From positions 1-64,000 of the forward strand of contig JAGXHG010000017.1 of assembly GCA_024636345.1 (NCBI GenBank): a DNA stretch of 64,000 bases, given 5' to 3'. The notes under the pieces were generated by a model. It had not been told where the DNA came from. It ran no database searches and saw nothing but the letters and a program-made list of their open reading frames with translations. The DNA is from Desulfobulbaceae bacterium (lineage in GTDB: Bacteria; Desulfobacterota; Desulfobulbia; Desulfobulbales; Desulfocapsaceae). Position numbers and translations under genes: made by a program. Positions 63,066-64,000 of the stretch are shown in pieces. The number at the start of each line of letters is the position of its first letter. The stretch's first letter is position 1.

Positions 63066-63358
63066 ACATCTTCCAAGCCGCTGTTAATAAAATGTGGTCA
63101 TCTGAACAGCCAAATCTGTTATCGTTCTTCATCTATCCTTGAAGTAAGTGACGCTGGAGCGTCTCTGCCCTGCGTAATGATCCGTTCCTAACTATTCTGA
63201 AATACAGTGTTTGTTGCGGAGCGGATCCTGAGTTACTCCGGTTGGTTAGTCTATGGGTGTTGAGTTAACACTCTGTATGACTATTGGCTATCCTCCTCCT
63301 TCTTCTAAAGAGAAGGTTTCTTTAAAAATAAAGGCCGGGCCATCCCGGTTGTGTTGTT

Positions 63359-64000
63359 ATGGAATTACTCGCCCCCGCCGGCAATATGGAGTCCTTTCGG
63401 GCTGCTGTTCAAGCCGGTGCTGATGCCGTTTATGTCGGCGCCCCTGGTCTGAACGCCAGGAATCTGGCCCGTGACCTCCGCCTGGAAGAAATTGCTGCCA
63501 TGATCCACTACTGTCGTGAGCATGGGCTGAAATTCTACCTTGCCGCCAACAGTCTGGTCAGGGAGCAGGATCTGCCCCAAGTGATTGAAACCCTGGCTAT
63601 CCTCGAAGAGCTGAAGCCGGATGCCCTCATTGTCCAGGATCTGGGGGTGATCAAACTGGTGCAGGCGTATTTCCCGGAGCTTACCCTTCATGCCTCCACC
63701 CTCATGGCTGCCCACAATTCCGATGTGGTTCGTTCCTTTACCGATATGGGCTTTGAGCGAGTGGTGCTTGCCCGTGAGCTGACCATAAAGGAGATCAGCG
63801 CTATCTGTAAAAAGACTGAGACCGAGATCGAGGTCTTTGTCCATGGGGCTATGTGCTTTTCCTATTCGGGGCTCTGTCTTTTCTCCTCCTTTCTCGGCGG
63901 CAAGAGCGGTCTGCGTGGTCGCTGTGTCCAGCCCTGCCGGCGCCAGTACACCTGGGCGTCAAAAGGTGGAATCAAAGGGCGAATCAAGGGCGGAAAGAAG
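63359..64000 (+). CDS. U32-family peptidase (runs off the right edge)
   Basis: The frame is open at base 64000, so it is absent from the ORF track; 214 residues are visible. MELLAPAGNMESFRAAVQAGADAVYVG at the start, VQDLGVIKLVQAYFPELTLHAST, and EVFVHGAMCFSYSGLC with CVQPCRRQY are characteristic of the U32 peptidase family, including the conserved Cys cluster. Many members are RNA-modification factors (RlhA, TrhP) that act in hydroxylation of RNA bases rather than proteases. The tail KGGIKGRIKGGKK at the very edge is basic. It is preceded by about 290 bases with no recognised gene. Confidence 0.9.
   Translation, partial: MELLAPAGNMESFRAAVQAGADAVYVGAPGLNARNLARDLRLEEIAAMIHYCREHGLKFYLAANSLVREQDLPQVIETLAILEELKPDALIVQDLGVIKLVQAYFPELTLHASTLMAAHNSDVVRSFTDMGFERVVLARELTIKEISAICKKTETEIEVFVHGAMCFSYSGLCLFSSFLGGKSGLRGRCVQPCRRQYTWASKGGIKGRIKGGKK

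Noticed and set aside
1-64000. tRNA, rRNA and CRISPR arrays
   Set aside because: None of the intergenic regions showed a cloverleaf, conserved rRNA segments or regularly spaced repeats.

Overview
The window looks like a chromosomal segment of an anaerobic Desulfobacterota (Deltaproteobacteria) bacterium, most like the Desulfobulbales. This is inferred from gene content only: a periplasmic hexaheme cytochrome/NrfD/FeS respiratory module, many NtrC-type and hybrid signalling proteins, a split PurH, a three-subunit succinate dehydrogenase/fumarate reductase and a TRAP C4-dicarboxylate transporter. No rRNA, tRNA, CRISPR array, transposase or integrase was seen.

Layout. 0-1.5 kb: two neighbouring RluA-type pseudouridine synthase genes, the first cut by the window edge. 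2.2-6.3 kb: CHAD protein, orphan ParA-like ATPase, SixA phosphatase and an MFS transporter. 6.5-9.0 kb: small proteins, a ZraP/Spy-like periplasmic protein with a sigma-54-type promoter, and a cobalamin riboswitch whose only visible product is a 38-residue methionine-rich peptide. 9.0-12.0 kb: FeS protein, NrfD and hexaheme cytochrome. 12.4-21.9 kb: a likely single system, all on the minus strand, comprising YqeY, a soluble histidine kinase, an NtrC-type activator, two tandem copies of a three-gene cassette of about 70-residue single-span membrane peptides, an FtsH paralogue, and a membrane protein whose kinase dimerisation domain has lost its phospho-accepting His. Both cassettes have a sigma-54-type promoter and, about 125 bp upstream, five GTTG(C) half-sites with identical spacing.

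22.5-27.5 kb: a Tat-exported metallophosphoesterase facing two exported phosphatidylserine-decarboxylase-like proteins. 27.8-31.6 kb: RecD2, a PPC/DUF296 protein and a DarP/YjgA-like protein. 31.6-41.6 kb: a 10,010-bp chemosensory island (MCP, CheB, CheR-TPR, CheA-REC, REC, HPt-REC-REC-GGDEF, two CheW) bounded by direct repeats of the 3' end of the DarP gene. Its output looks like cyclic di-GMP, as in Wsp-type pathways. 41.8-46.3 kb: a periplasmic-binding lipoprotein overlapping a large hybrid histidine kinase.

46.3-58.7 kb: C4-dicarboxylate metabolism, with succinate dehydrogenase/fumarate reductase, malic enzyme, UspA, a TRAP transporter and its probable two-component system. 58.9-63.1 kb: FolE2 and MetF on one strand, then Hsp15-like S4 protein, PurH (cyclohydrolase half), PurN-like transformylase and PyrR on the other. 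The window ends inside a U32 peptidase-family gene.

A dispersed element of about 50 bp with GTTACGAAA-like ends occurs three times in intergenic DNA (3.7, 30.8 and 60.6 kb). The most novel-looking parts are the duplicated sigma-54-controlled membrane-peptide cassette, the riboswitch-controlled microprotein and the DarP-bounded chemosensory island.
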